Part shown: one piece after another, positions 32,285 to 41,985 of the stretch
How positions within the stretch are numbered: the first letter of the stretch is position 1
How the letters are laid out: each line of letters begins with the position of its first letter
Assembly (NCBI RefSeq): GCF_900103585.1
Contig: NZ_FNHV01000003.1
Location: 640,532-704,531 of the forward strand
Length of the DNA stretch: 64,000 nt
DNA from: Streptomyces sp. cf386
GTDB lineage: Bacteria; Actinomycetota; Actinomycetes; Streptomycetales; Streptomycetaceae
Direction of reading: 5' to 3'
Notes under the pieces: generated by a model
What the model saw: the letters and a program-made list of their open reading frames with translations, nothing else
What the model was told of the DNA's origin: nothing
Database searches by the model: none
Translations under genes and position numbers: made by a program

Positions 32285-34042
32285 ATGGCTTCGGTCACGT
32301 CGCTCACCGGTCAAGTCCACCAGCGCCTCGCGAACGCCCTCTCGGCCACCCTGCCGGAGACCGCGGACGCGGACCCGCTGTTGCGACGCAGCGACCGAGC
32401 CGACTACCAGGCCAACGGGATCCTGGCTCTCGCGAAGAAGGCGAAGTCGAACCCCCGGGAGCTGGCCACCCAGGTCGTCGAGAAGATCACAACCGGTGAT
32501 CTCCTCGCGGACATCGAGGTCTCCGGCCCCGGCTTCCTCAACATCACCGTCACCGACAAGGCGATCACCGAGAACCTCGCCGCGCGCCACGCGGACGGCG
32601 AGCGCCTCGGCGTGCCGCTGAAGGAGAACGCGGGCATCACAGTCGTCGACTACGCCCAGCCGAACGTGGCGAAGGAGATGCACGTCGGCCACCTCCGCTC
32701 CGCGGTCATCGGCGACGCCCTGCGCGGCATGCTCGACTTCACCGGCGAGCAGACGATCGGCCGGCACCACATCGGCGACTGGGGCACCCAGTTCGGCATG
32801 CTCATCCAGTACCTGTTCGAGAACCCGGGCGAGCTGGCCCCTGCGGCCGACGTCGACGGCGAGCAGGCGATGAGCAACCTGAACCGGGTGTACAAGGCCT
32901 CGCGCGCGGTCTTCGACGCGGACGAGGAGTTCAAGGAGCGGGCCCGGGGGCGGGTCGTCGCCCTGCAGTCCGGCGACAAGGAGACGCTGGAGCTGTGGCA
33001 GCAGTTCGTGGACGAGTCGAAGGTCTACTTCTACTCGGTCTTCGAGAAGCTGGACATGGAGATCCGCGACGAGGAGATCGTCGGCGAGTCCGCGTACAAC
33101 GAGGGCATGCCGGAGACCGCCCGCCTCCTGGAGGAGATGGGCGTCGCGGTCCGCTCCGAGGGCGCGCTGGTGGTGTTCTTCGACGACATCCGCGGCAAGG
33201 ACGACCAGCCGGTCCCGCTGATCGTGCAGAAGGCGGACGGCGGCTTCGGCTACGCCGCCTCCGACCTGACGGCGATCCGCAACCGGGTCCAGGACCTGCA
33301 CGCCACGTCCCTGCTCTACGTCGTGGACGTCCGTCAGTCCCTCCACTTCAAGATGGTCTTCGAGGCGGCCCGCCGCGCCGGCTGGCTGACCGACGACGTC
33401 ACCGCGCACAACATGGGCTACGGCACGGTGCTGGGCGCGGACGGCAAGCCGTTCAAGACGCGTGAGGGCGAGACCGTACGGCTGGAGGACCTGCTGGACG
33501 AGGCGGTGCAGCGGGCCGCCGAGGTCGTACGGGAGAAGGCGCAGGACCTCACCGAGGACGAGATCCAGGAGCGGGCCGCGCAGGTCGGCATCGGCGCCGT
33601 GAAGTACGCGGACCTGTCGACGTCGCCGAACCGGGACTACAAGTTCGACCTGGACCAGATGGTCTCGCTGAACGGCGACACGTCCGTCTACCTCCAGTAC
33701 GCGTACGCCCGGATCCAGTCGATCCTGCGCAAGGCGGGCGGGACGAAGCCGGCCGCGCACCCCGAGCTCGAACTCGCCCCGGCGGAGCGGGCGCTCGGTC
33801 TGCATCTGGACGCGTTCGGCGACACGGTCTTCGAGGCGGCGGCGGAGTACGCCCCGCACAAGCTGGCCGCGTATCTGTACCAACTGGCGTCGCTGTACAC
33901 GTCGTTCTACGACAAGTGCCCGGTACTGAAGGCCGAGACGCCCGAGCAGGTTCAGAACCGTCTGTTCCTGTGCGACGTGACGGCCCGGACCCTCCACCAG
34001 GGCATGGCCCTGCTGGGCATCCGGACGCCCGAGCGGCTCTGA
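32285..34042 (+). CDS. argS: Arginyl-tRNA synthetase
   Basis: The 585-residue protein has the N-terminal Add-1 domain, the class I motif HVGHLRS in [18 protein letters not shown], the IGDWGTQFG region, [12 protein letters not shown], the [19 protein letters not shown] segment in place of KMSKS, and the DALR anticodon-binding domain ([17 protein letters not shown] to the C-terminus). It charges tRNA-Arg. ATG 32285; a strong terminator follows 36 bp after the stop. Confidence 0.97.
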   Translation: MASVTSLTGQVHQRLANALSATLPETADADPLLRRSDRADYQANGILALAKKAKSNPRELATQVVEKITTGDLLADIEVSGPGFLNITVTDKAITENLAARHADGERLGVPLKENAGITVVDYAQPNVAKEMHVGHLRSAVIGDALRGMLDFTGEQTIGRHHIGDWGTQFGMLIQYLFENPGELAPAADVDGEQAMSNLNRVYKASRAVFDADEEFKERARGRVVALQSGDKETLELWQQFVDESKVYFYSVFEKLDMEIRDEEIVGESAYNEGMPETARLLEEMGVAVRSEGALVVFFDDIRGKDDQPVPLIVQKADGGFGYAASDLTAIRNRVQDLHATSLLYVVDVRQSLHFKMVFEAARRAGWLTDDVTAHNMGYGTVLGADGKPFKTREGETVRLEDLLDEAVQRAAEVVREKAQDLTEDEIQERAAQVGIGAVKYADLSTSPNRDYKFDLDQMVSLNGDTSVYLQYAYARIQSILRKAGGTKPAAHPELELAPAERALGLHLDAFGDTVFEAAAEYAPHKLAAYLYQLASLYTSFYDKCPVLKAETPEQVQNRLFLCDVTARTLHQGMALLGIRTPERL

Positions 34043-34077
34043 GCGGCTTCGCAGCTTGAACAGCTGAGGAAACGCAT

Positions 34078-34114
34078 GCGGCCCGTCCTCTCCCCCGCTG
34101 GGAGGACGGGCCGC
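34078..34114 (+). terminator. Terminator after argS
   Basis: GCGGCCCGTCCTC (34078-34090) pairs perfectly with GAGGACGGGCCGC (34102-34114) around an 11-nt loop, followed by GGTCTTTA. It lies between convergent argS and the peptidoglycan-binding gene and may serve both. Confidence 0.9.
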
Positions 34115-34134
34115 GGTCTTTACGGGATGACTCC

Positions 34135-34590
34135 TCAGCAGTACTGCTGGGAGGCGGCCGCGAAGTCCTTGAACGCGGCCTTGGTCCCCGATCCGGCGAT
34201 GCCGTCGATCGCGCCGGTGTACCCGTGGTACGCCTTCAGGTCACGCTGCAGCGCCTTGATGGTGTTCGGGCCGACGATCCCGTCGATGCTGTCGTTGTAG
34301 CCCCAGTGCGCCTTGAGCCAGCGCTGCAGCGCCTTCCAGCTGTTGGTGCCCAGCTGCCCGTCGATGGCGCCGGTGTAGCCCCAGTAGTCCTGGATCCAGC
34401 ACTGGACGTACTTGGCCTGCGTGGTGCTCAGGCCGAGGTTGTTCACCGCGAGGACACCGACCTCGGAGCGCACGGCCGGCTTCGCGTCCGACGCGGCGAA
34501 GCCGGTACCCGCGGTCGCGAGGCTTCCGGCGGCGAGGCCGACGACGGCGCTGACGCCGACGAGGGTCCTCGTCCAGACATTCGGTCGCAT
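34135..34590 (-). CDS. Secreted peptidoglycan-binding-like protein with three repeats
   Basis: The 151-residue protein has a signal peptide (VWTRTLVGVSAVVGLAAGSL, Ala-rich cleavage near residue 33). It then has three tandem peptidoglycan-binding-type units with the same G-(A/S)IDG core: GYTGAIDGQLGTNSWKALQ, GYNDSIDGIVGPNTIKALQ and GYTGAIDGIAGSGTKAAF. Lone binding modules of this kind probably attach to or sense the cell wall. No catalytic domain is present. It is divergent from two membrane-anchored HTH proteins, the first of which carries the same type of domain. Confidence 0.85.
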   Translation of the reverse strand: MRPNVWTRTLVGVSAVVGLAAGSLATAGTGFAASDAKPAVRSEVGVLAVNNLGLSTTQAKYVQCWIQDYWGYTGAIDGQLGTNSWKALQRWLKAHWGYNDSIDGIVGPNTIKALQRDLKAYHGYTGAIDGIAGSGTKAAFKDFAAASQQYC

Positions 34591-34908
34591 ACGTTTCCCT
34601 CTCGATCTCGCTCGGGTGGCGGCCCGTGCCGCCTGGCTGGCGAAACGAGACTGCGGGGCCGACGGCAAGGGTTGCCACAGTTGCCGCGGAAGTGACGTCA
34701 TCGCGGGACGTCCCAGACGCTGACCTGCGCGAACGCCGGCCGACGGGACGTCGTGGCGGGTCACCCGCGGCGGCCGATGGCCGATTCCCCACCCGTCCGG
34801 GAACCGGCTTCCGGTGCGGGCCGTGAATGCTGATGCAGAATGCGACGGGGCGCGGGGGACGCTGACCACGGACCGCGGGCCCGGACCGTGAACGCGAGTG
34901 GGGGGAAC
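34591..34908. other. Intergenic region between divergent peptidoglycan-binding genes
   Basis: 318 bp without a gene. It must hold both divergent promoters. I note a TGACGTCA palindrome with two further GGGACGTC/GGACGTC copies (about 34692-34750), which may be an operator cluster. Nothing else stands out. Confidence 0.4.
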
Positions 34909-35715
34909 ATGTCGCGTTGGGCAGTGCTGCCCGCGGAACTGGATCCGCGCGTACGGCAGTTGGTGGTGCGGCTGCGCCGGCTGAAGGACCACAGCGGCCT
35001 GAGTCTGCGGCAGCTGGCGGCGCGGACGGGGTACAGCCCGAAGTCCTGGGAACGGTATCTGGGCGGCAGGTCGCTGCCGCCCCGGGAGGCCGTCGAGGCA
35101 CTGGCCCGGATCGGGGGCGAGGATCCGACCCGGCTGCTGGCGTTGCACGAGGTCGCCGCCGAGGCGTGGGCGAGGGGACCCGGGGACGTGACCGCGTCGG
35201 ACGAGAACACGTCCGTACCGGAACCCCCGACGACAGCGCCGGAGATCCTGTCCGCCGAGGTCAACGGGGCACGGCCGCCCGGGGGTCCGCTGCTCGTCGC
35301 ACTCGTGGCGGGCGCGGTGGCACTGGTGCTGGCCGTCTCCACGGCGGTCCTTCTCGTCGTACGACTGGGCGGCGGCGAGGGAGCCGGAGAGGGAGAGCGA
35401 ACAACGGCTCCCGTCGCCGCACCCGCCGCGCCCGTCGCATCGACACCCCCGTACGCCTGCCGCGTCGAGCGGATCGACGGCCGCTGGTACGCGGGCAACA
35501 GCCGCACCCACGGCGCCGTCCTGGCCTACGGCCACGCAGGGCCGGAGGTGGCCGAGGCGCAGTGCCTGCTGCGCAGAGCGGGCGTCTCGCCGGGCGAGGT
35601 CGACGGGATCTTCGGTCCGGTGACGGAACGCGCGGTCCGGCAGATGCAGAAGCGGTCCGGGCTGGTCGTGGACGGCATCGTAGGACCGCACACATGGAAG
35701 GCCCTACGGCGATGA
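34909..35715 (+). CDS. Membrane-anchored HTH protein with extracellular peptidoglycan-binding domain
   Basis: The 268-residue protein has a cytoplasmic XRE-like helix-turn-helix (residues about 20-66, SLRQLAARTGYSPKSWERYL) and one membrane span at about 127-151. Its C-terminal peptidoglycan-binding domain (about 210-268: EVAEAQCLLRRAGV, GEVDGIFGPVTERAVRQMQ, VDGIVGPHTWKAL) should lie outside. The topology suggests wall state is read directly by a DNA-binding protein. ATG 34909 follows GGGGGAAC. Its stop overlaps the next gene by 4 bp (ATGA). Confidence 0.85.
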   Translation: MSRWAVLPAELDPRVRQLVVRLRRLKDHSGLSLRQLAARTGYSPKSWERYLGGRSLPPREAVEALARIGGEDPTRLLALHEVAAEAWARGPGDVTASDENTSVPEPPTTAPEILSAEVNGARPPGGPLLVALVAGAVALVLAVSTAVLLVVRLGGGEGAGEGERTTAPVAAPAAPVASTPPYACRVERIDGRWYAGNSRTHGAVLAYGHAGPEVAEAQCLLRRAGVSPGEVDGIFGPVTERAVRQMQKRSGLVVDGIVGPHTWKALRR

Positions 35716-36653
35716 CGACACCGTCGCCCGAACGGGCCCGACTGGCCGCCACGTTAAGGGAGTTGAAGGACCGCACCAGCCTGAGCCTGGTCGGCCTCGC
35801 GGCGAAGACCTCGTACAGCAAGTCCTCCTGGGACCGCTACCTCAACGGCAGGACGCTGCCTCCGCGCGACGCGGTACAGAAGCTGTGCCGCCTCGCCGGC
35901 GAGCCGGAGGGACGGTGTCTGGCGCTGTGGGAGATCGCGGAGGCGGATGGGAGCGGGCGGGGCGGAGGGAGCCAGTGCGTGGATTCACCCCCGCTGCCGT
36001 CCCGACCGGAGGTCACGCCTCCGCACCCGCAGGAGGTCCCGCCTGCCGACGGCTGGGCAGGGGCCGGGGGCACCGCTGACGCCGGCGCCGTACACCGGAG
36101 CGCTACGGCCATGGCTGTGCTCGCGGCGGTGTGTGCCGTGGCAGTCGGAGGCCTGGCGACAGTGGTACTCCTCCTGCCGCACCGGGACGGCGAACCACGG
36201 TCGTCCCTGTCCCCGTCCCCGTCCTCCTCCCCTGCCGCGCCCGGCCCGCGCTGCCGGGGAGCGGTCTGCGAGGGCAGGAGCCCGATGCAGATGAAGTGCG
36301 GCGCCGCGCCTACGACCGTCGCCGCGCACCGCACGGCCACCGGGGCCTGGATGGAGCTGCGCTACAGCGAGGAGTGCGGGACGAGTTGGGCCCGGATGTG
36401 GCGGACGCGCATCGGGGACCGGATCGAGATGACGGCGGGCGAACGCAAGGATCCCGACGGTTCCGAGGGTCATGGGGGTCCCGAGAATCGTGGGGGTCCG
36501 GTCCGCAGCGCCGAGGTCCAGGACTCCGTCGACGCGGACTCGTACCTCTACACTCCCATGACCGTGGCTGACCCCGGCACCGTCGTCCGGGCCTGCTTCC
36601 GGCCCGTGGCGGGCGGCGAGGGGGAGTGCTTCGACGCCAGGGTGCCCGGCTGA
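35712..36653 (+). CDS. Membrane-anchored HTH protein with extracellular DUF2690 domain; TTA codon
   Basis: The 313-residue protein has an N-terminal HTH closely similar to that of the preceding gene (LSLVGLAAKTSYSKSSWDRY and LNGRTLPPRDAV). A Pro-rich linker, one membrane span (about 132-155) and an extracellular DUF2690-like region follow (CRGAVCEGRSPMQMKCGAAP, with paired Cys, and GTSWARMW). Codon 15 is TTA (35754-35756), the rare leucine codon read by bldA tRNA in Streptomyces, so translation should depend on bldA. It is translationally coupled to the upstream gene. Confidence 0.82.
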   Translation: MTTPSPERARLAATLRELKDRTSLSLVGLAAKTSYSKSSWDRYLNGRTLPPRDAVQKLCRLAGEPEGRCLALWEIAEADGSGRGGGSQCVDSPPLPSRPEVTPPHPQEVPPADGWAGAGGTADAGAVHRSATAMAVLAAVCAVAVGGLATVVLLLPHRDGEPRSSLSPSPSSSPAAPGPRCRGAVCEGRSPMQMKCGAAPTTVAAHRTATGAWMELRYSEECGTSWARMWRTRIGDRIEMTAGERKDPDGSEGHGGPENRGGPVRSAEVQDSVDADSYLYTPMTVADPGTVVRACFRPVAGGEGECFDARVPG

Positions 36654-36695
36654 GGGCGGGGCCCCATGTCAGTGGTACCGCCTACAGTCACCGAC

Positions 36696-37529
36696 ATGGC
36701 GACACTTCCGAACCCCCTGCCGAAGCTGGCCACCGACCCGACGGGCACCGCCCTCGGTCTCCAACTCCCGCCCGGCAGACTCCTCGACGCGACAGACGAG
36801 GGCCCCTGGCACGAGCCTCTGCTGTGGCTCGCGGACGTACCGGCGGCACCCGGCGCCTGGGCGGCAGTGGAACCGGCCCGGCACACGGCCGGACTGTTGC
36901 CCGTCGTCATCGACGTGGGCGGAAGCCAGGGCGCCCCGGAGGGCTGGGAGTTGATGCCCGGGGAGATGTCGTACCCGGGAGACCACGACGCGGAGGAAGT
37001 GCTGGAGGACTTCTGGTACGAGTGCGTGACGAAGGAGGACGCGAAGTGGCCGGGCCTGGCCAATGCCCCCACCCCCACCACTGCCTCCGCCCCTGACTCG
37101 GCCACTGGCTCGGCCCCCGAACCGGACCCGGACACGGTGGCCACCGACATCGCGGACGCCCTCGTCGACGGCGGCGGCCCCCTGAAGGCCCCCCGCCTCG
37201 CCCTGGTCCCGGCCCGCCGCAGCGCGGACATTCCGGCGGCGATCGGCTGGTCGGGCCCCATGAACCACGAGAACGACACCGCCCGCCTCTGCGCGGTGCT
37301 CCGCTCCTGGGAGGACCGCTTCGGCATACGCGTGGTGGCACTCGGCTTCGACCACCTCCTCGCCTCGGTGGCCTCCCCGCCCACCACCCTGGCCGAGGCG
37401 GAGGCCGTCGCCGCCGAGCACTTCGCGTTCTGCCCCGACAACATCTGGCAGGACAGCGACACGACCATCCGCGCCTACGCCGAGAACCAGCTCCTCAACC
37501 AGCCGGTCTGGCACTTCTGGTGGGACTGA
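36696..37529 (+). CDS. DUF4253-domain protein
   Basis: The 277-residue protein has the C-terminal DUF4253 region (ENDTARLCAVLRSWEDRFGI, VVALGFDHLLASVASPP, EAEAVAAEHFAFCPDNIWQD) and ends VWHFWWD. No signal peptide or membrane segment. Similar genes are common in streptomycetes without a known role; some lie near SMI1/SUKH-type immunity genes. ATG 36696 is preferred; ATG 36666 is also in frame. Confidence 0.78.
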   Translation: MATLPNPLPKLATDPTGTALGLQLPPGRLLDATDEGPWHEPLLWLADVPAAPGAWAAVEPARHTAGLLPVVIDVGGSQGAPEGWELMPGEMSYPGDHDAEEVLEDFWYECVTKEDAKWPGLANAPTPTTASAPDSATGSAPEPDPDTVATDIADALVDGGGPLKAPRLALVPARRSADIPAAIGWSGPMNHENDTARLCAVLRSWEDRFGIRVVALGFDHLLASVASPPTTLAEAEAVAAEHFAFCPDNIWQDSDTTIRAYAENQLLNQPVWHFWWD

Positions 37530-37539
37530 CCGAGCAACT

Positions 37540-38757
37540 TCACCTGGCTCCAGCCCGAAGTCCCTCCCCCAGCCTCCTCAACCCCTCCCCGATCTCCTCC
37601 GGCGTCTGCGTCACGAAGCACAGCCGCAGCGTGGCCCGGTCGGGCTCACCGGCGTAGAAGGGCGCCCCGGGGACGTAGGCGACATCGTGCCGCACCACCT
37701 CGGGCAGCAGGGCCGTCGTGTCGTACGACTCCGGCAGGCGGACCCAGAGGAACATGCCGCCCTCGGGCCGGGTCCAGGTCGCGCCCTCCGGCAGCGCCTC
37801 GGCCAGCCCGGCCAGCATGGCGTCGCGGCGTTCCCGGTAGACGTCCCGGACGCGGGCCACGTGGGCGTCGAGGCCGGGGATGTAGCGGGCGGCGGCGAGC
37901 TGGTTGACGGTCGGGGTGTGCAGGTCGGCGGCCTGCTTGGCGACCGCGCAGGCGCGCCGCAGGGCGGCCGGCGCGCGCAGCCAGCCCAGCCGCAGCCCCG
38001 GTGCCATCACCTTGGAGAAGGAGCCGAGCAGCACCGTGCGGTCCTCGGCGCCGGGGTAGGAGGCGATCCAGGGCACGCGCTCGCCCTCGTAGCGGAGTTC
38101 GCCGTAGGGGTCGTCCTCGACGATCCACACCCCGCACCGGGCGGCGGCCTCCGCGACGGCCGCCCTGCGCTCGGCGGGCAGGGTTCTGCCGGTCGGGTTC
38201 TGGAAGGTCGGCACGGTGTAGAGGAGCTTCGGCCGCTCGCGCGCCACCAGCTCCTCCAAAGCCCGCGGATCCACCCCGTCCGCGTCCCCCGGCACGGCCA
38301 CGATCCGCGCTCCCGCGAGGCCGAAGGCCTGAAGTGCCGCCAGATAGCAGGGGTCTTCGACGAGGACCGTGTCACCGGGGTCCAGCAGCGCGGTGGCGAG
38401 GAGCGACAGCCCCTGCTGGGAGCCGGTCGTGATGAGCAGGTCGTCGGCGTCCGTGGCGAGTCCCCGCGCCGACATCCGCGCGGCGAGCCCGGTACGCAGG
38501 CTGGGCTCGCCCTCGGTCGTGGAGTACTGCAGCGCCTGCGCCGGCGTCTCGGCGAGTACGTCACGGAAGGCGGCCGCGATGCCCTCGCGGTCGAACAGCT
38601 CGGGCGCCGGCAGCCCGCCCGCGAAGTTGATGACCTCGGGGCGGGAGGTGACGGCGAGGATGTCGCGCACGGGTGAGCCACCGACGGACGCGGCCCGCGC
38701 CGCAAGGGACGGCACGGCGGCTCGGACGGGGAGAGGCACGGACTCGAACACGCTCAT
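37540..38757 (-). CDS. PLP-dependent aminotransferase (2-aminoadipate/MocR-like class I)
   Basis: The 405-residue fold-type I aminotransferase has INFAGGLPAPELFD at the N-terminus, LQYSTTEGEPSLR, TTGSQQGLSLLA, TFQNPTGRTLP, EDDPYGELRY and the PLP-lysine motif GSFSKVMAPGLRLGW. It resembles LysN/2-aminoadipate aminotransferases and the catalytic half of MocR regulators, but has no DNA-binding domain. Substrate is probably an aromatic, branched or aminoadipate-like amino acid. Confidence 0.88.
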   Translation of the reverse strand: MSVFESVPLPVRAAVPSLAARAASVGGSPVRDILAVTSRPEVINFAGGLPAPELFDREGIAAAFRDVLAETPAQALQYSTTEGEPSLRTGLAARMSARGLATDADDLLITTGSQQGLSLLATALLDPGDTVLVEDPCYLAALQAFGLAGARIVAVPGDADGVDPRALEELVARERPKLLYTVPTFQNPTGRTLPAERRAAVAEAAARCGVWIVEDDPYGELRYEGERVPWIASYPGAEDRTVLLGSFSKVMAPGLRLGWLRAPAALRRACAVAKQAADLHTPTVNQLAAARYIPGLDAHVARVRDVYRERRDAMLAGLAEALPEGATWTRPEGGMFLWVRLPESYDTTALLPEVVRHDVAYVPGAPFYAGEPDRATLRLCFVTQTPEEIGEGLRRLGEGLRAGAR

Positions 38758-39031
38758 GACACGGCTCCTTCGGCTACGACGACGAGAGCGACGGCTCGTG
38801 CCGAGCAGCGTAGAGAACTACATGTCGCCTGCAGGAAGCTTTCCGGGATACGGACCTCAGGGACCTCCGGCGTCCCATACCAAGCCCCCGGGACGGACCG
38901 TCCCCGCAGGTCAGCGGGGATCCCATCACTCCGGCGTCCCGAATTCCCGGCCGAGGGTGGCGGCGGGGGCGGATGATCACGCAGGCTGAAGACCGACCAC
39001 CCCGACCCCCAGTCAAGGAGAGGGCAACCCC

Positions 39032-39211
39032 ATGTCCGCGGACGCACCCCCCGCCCGTCGCCCCCGAGCCCGGCTCCTCGCCGCCACGCTGGTGGCGGTC
39101 GCCGCGCTCACGCTCACCGCGTGCGAGGACGGCCAGGGCCTGCGCGACGAGGGCCCGTCGACCCCGACCAGCCCGACGGCGACGACGCCGCCGAAGTCCG
39201 ACCGTCCGTGA
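39032..39211 (+). CDS. Small lipoprotein
   Basis: A 59-residue product with Arg-rich N-terminus (ARRPRARLL), a short hydrophobic helix and lipobox LTAC31, then a Thr/Pro/Ser-rich tail. AAGGAG lies 11 nt before the ATG. Too short to assign a family. It ends 21 bp before the convergent hemB stop. Confidence 0.7.
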   Translation: MSADAPPARRPRARLLAATLVAVAALTLTACEDGQGLRDEGPSTPTSPTATTPPKSDRP

Positions 39212-39232
39212 TCAGGCGTCAGGCCTCAGGCC

Positions 39233-40231
39233 TCAGGCACGGCCCAGCTTCTGCGCCGCCTCCGTCGCCCAGTAGGTGAGGATGTTGCGCGCACCCGCCC
39301 GCTTGATGCCGGTCAGCGTCTCGAAGATCGCCCGGTCCCGGTCGATCCAGCCCTTCTCGGCGGCGGCCTCGACCATCGAGTACTCGCCGGAGATCTGATA
39401 AGCGGCGACCGGCACGTCGACGGCGTCGGCGACCCGCGCCAGGATGTCGAGGTAGGGCCCGGCCGGCTTGACCATCACCATGTCGGCGCCCTCCTCCAGA
39501 TCGAGGGCCAGCTCCCGCAGCGACTCCCGCGCGTTCGCCGGATCCTGCTGATAGGTCTTGCGGTCCCCCTGCAACGAGGAGGCGACGGCCTCCCGGAAGG
39601 GACCGTAGAAGGCGGAGGCGTACTTGGCGGTGTAGGCGAGGATGGCCACGTCCTCCCGCCCGATCTGGTCGAGCGCGTCGCGGATGACGCCGATCTGCCC
39701 GTCCATCATCCCGCTGGGCCCTACGACATGGGCCCCCGCGTCGGCCTGTACCTGCGCCATCTCGGCATACCGCTCAAGCGTGGCGTCGTTGTCGACACGC
39801 CCTTCGGCGTCAAGCACCCCACAGTGCCCATGATCGATGGTCTCGTCGAGGCACACGTCGGACATGACGAGCAGGTCGTCCCCCACCTCGGCCCGCACAT
39901 CCCGGATGGCGACCTGCAGAATCCCGTCGGGGTCGGTCCCAGGAGTCCCGAGGGCGTCCTTCTTCGCCTCTTCCGGCACCCCGAAGAGCATGATCCCGGA
40001 GACACCGGCCTCGACGGCCTCGGCAGCGGCCTTCTTGAGGCTGTCCCGCGTGTGCTGGACGACCCCCGGCATGGCGCTGATCGGCACCGGCTCGCTGACG
40101 CCTTCCCGCACGAAGGCGGGGAGGATGAAGTCGGCGGGGTGCAGCCTGGTCTCGGCGACCATGCGCCGCATGGCCGGGGTGGTCCGCAGACGCCGCGGCC
40201 GCGTGCCCGGGAAGGATCCGTACGTCGTCAT
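39233..40231 (-). CDS. hemB: Delta-aminolevulinic acid dehydratase (porphobilinogen synthase)
   Basis: The 332-residue enzyme condenses two 5-aminolevulinates to porphobilinogen. It has [19 protein letters not shown] (split here: [13 protein letters not shown]), the [12 protein letters not shown] metal-site segment, the active-site lysines in [14 protein letters not shown] and [14 protein letters not shown], and [14 protein letters not shown] 40231. It lies on the same strand as hemD-hemC-hemA-rex but is separated from hemD by 5.6 kb of unrelated genes, so it probably has its own promoter here. Confidence 0.96.
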   Translation of the reverse strand: MTTYGSFPGTRPRRLRTTPAMRRMVAETRLHPADFILPAFVREGVSEPVPISAMPGVVQHTRDSLKKAAAEAVEAGVSGIMLFGVPEEAKKDALGTPGTDPDGILQVAIRDVRAEVGDDLLVMSDVCLDETIDHGHCGVLDAEGRVDNDATLERYAEMAQVQADAGAHVVGPSGMMDGQIGVIRDALDQIGREDVAILAYTAKYASAFYGPFREAVASSLQGDRKTYQQDPANARESLRELALDLEEGADMVMVKPAGPYLDILARVADAVDVPVAAYQISGEYSMVEAAAEKGWIDRDRAIFETLTGIKRAGARNILTYWATEAAQKLGRA

Positions 40232-40471
40232 GCCACCTACGCTACGCCCGCCCCCACAGCACCTTTGCCGACGGGAAGTCGGCACGGATGTACGACCACG
40301 AGCAACCGCGAACGACCGCGAACGGCCCACATGCGCCCTCCCACCCACCGGGTCCATCCTGAAAGAAGCCCCGGATCCCCTGATCCCAAGGACCCCGACG
40401 GCCCCGCCCCTGGGTGAAGGTGGCGGGAGTTGCCGCCGCCGTCCCTCCGTACCCGCACCACGGAGGACGCG

Positions 40472-41878
40472 ATGCCCGCCACCCACCACCTCCATCAGAC
40501 CCCCGACCTCTTCGCGCTCTCCGAGATCCACGGCCCGGTCCTGCGCCCCGGCGACGAGGGTTACGCCGACGAGGTCACCGGCTTCAACCTGGCCGCACTG
40601 CACACGCCCGACGTGGTCGTGGGTGCGACAGGAGTCGACGACATCGTCGCGGCCCTGCGCTGGGCGACGGCCACCGGCACACCGGTCGCGGTTCAGTCGA
40701 CGGGCCACGGCGCGAACTTCCCCATCGACCACGGCCTGCTGATCAGCACGGCCCGCATGACGGACGTACACATCGACCCTCAGGCGCGCCTCGCCACCAT
40801 CGCGGCCGGAGCGAAGTGGCGGCACGTCCTGGACGCGACCGCACCGCATGGCCTCGCCGCACTCTGCGGCACGTCCACGGACGCGGGCGCGGTCGGCTAC
40901 ACCCTGGGCGGCGGCCTGCCCGTTCTCGGCCGGGCCTACGGCTACGCGACCGACCTGGTCCGCTCCTTCCAGGTCGTCACACCCGACGGCACGCTCCGCG
41001 AGAGCGACCCCGACCACGAGCCGGAACTGTTCTGGGCCCTGCGCGGCGGCAAGGGCAACGTAGGCGTGGTGACCTCCATGGTCTGCGAGTTGCTCCCCCT
41101 CCCCACGATCCTCGGTGGCGGCGTCTACTGCCCCGGCGAACACACAGAGGCCCTGCTCCGCACGTGGACCGACTGGACAAGGACCCTCCCGGACGACATG
41201 TGCAGCGCCTTCACCCTTCTACGGCTACCGCCCATCCCCGAGATCCCCGAACCCCTGCGCGGCGGCTTCTGGGCCCGTGTGGCGATCGCCTGGCCCGGCG
41301 ACCCGGCCGAGGGGGAACGCCTGCTGGCCCCGATCCGCGCAGCGGCCCCGGTGACGGTCGACACGGTCGAGGAGATGCCGTACGCGGCCCTCGACCGCAT
41401 CCACATGGAACCGCAGGACCCACTCCCCGCCCGCGAGTCGTGCGCCCTGATGCGCGACCTCACCCCCGAGGCCATCGACACCTTCCTGGCCCAGGTGGGC
41501 CCCGAGGCACGCGACTGCCCCCTCCTCATGGTGGAGCTCCGCCACATGGGCGGCGCCCTGTCCCGCCCCGCCCGCACGCCCGACGCGATCTGCGCCCGAG
41601 ACGCGACCTACCTCCTGGAAACGGTGGGCGTCCTGGCCGCGCCACCAGCGGCCGAGGCCATAGAGCAGGCCACAACGGCCCTGCACACGGCGATGGCCCC
41701 CTACGGCACAGGCCGCACGATGGTCAACATCCACGGCACCCCCGGCACCGACACCGACCGCGCCCGAGCCTGGACCCCCGAGGTCTACGACCGCCTACGC
41801 CAGGACAAGTCCACGTACGACCCCACCGACCTGCTGCGCTTCGGCCACATCGTCCCGCCCTTGCATTACCTACACTGA
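40472..41878 (+). CDS. FAD-binding (BBE-like) oxidoreductase
   Basis: The 468-residue flavoprotein has a PCMH-type FAD domain: [20 protein letters not shown] with the His likely to link FAD covalently, and [26 protein letters not shown] in two parts ([17 protein letters not shown]). It has a C-terminal berberine-bridge element [18 protein letters not shown]. Family members oxidise sugars, alkaloids or polyketides. GGAGG precedes the ATG. It is opposite in direction to hemB. Confidence 0.88.
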   Translation: MPATHHLHQTPDLFALSEIHGPVLRPGDEGYADEVTGFNLAALHTPDVVVGATGVDDIVAALRWATATGTPVAVQSTGHGANFPIDHGLLISTARMTDVHIDPQARLATIAAGAKWRHVLDATAPHGLAALCGTSTDAGAVGYTLGGGLPVLGRAYGYATDLVRSFQVVTPDGTLRESDPDHEPELFWALRGGKGNVGVVTSMVCELLPLPTILGGGVYCPGEHTEALLRTWTDWTRTLPDDMCSAFTLLRLPPIPEIPEPLRGGFWARVAIAWPGDPAEGERLLAPIRAAAPVTVDTVEEMPYAALDRIHMEPQDPLPARESCALMRDLTPEAIDTFLAQVGPEARDCPLLMVELRHMGGALSRPARTPDAICARDATYLLETVGVLAAPPAAEAIEQATTALHTAMAPYGTGRTMVNIHGTPGTDTDRARAWTPEVYDRLRQDKSTYDPTDLLRFGHIVPPLHYLH

Positions 41879-41985
41879 TCCATCACGAATCCCGGCCACG
41901 TTTAGCCGGGCAGATAGGGGTCGATTACTTCCGGGGTCACCCCTGTACGTGCGTCGCGTTCTGGCGTCCGCCATACTCATGCGGC

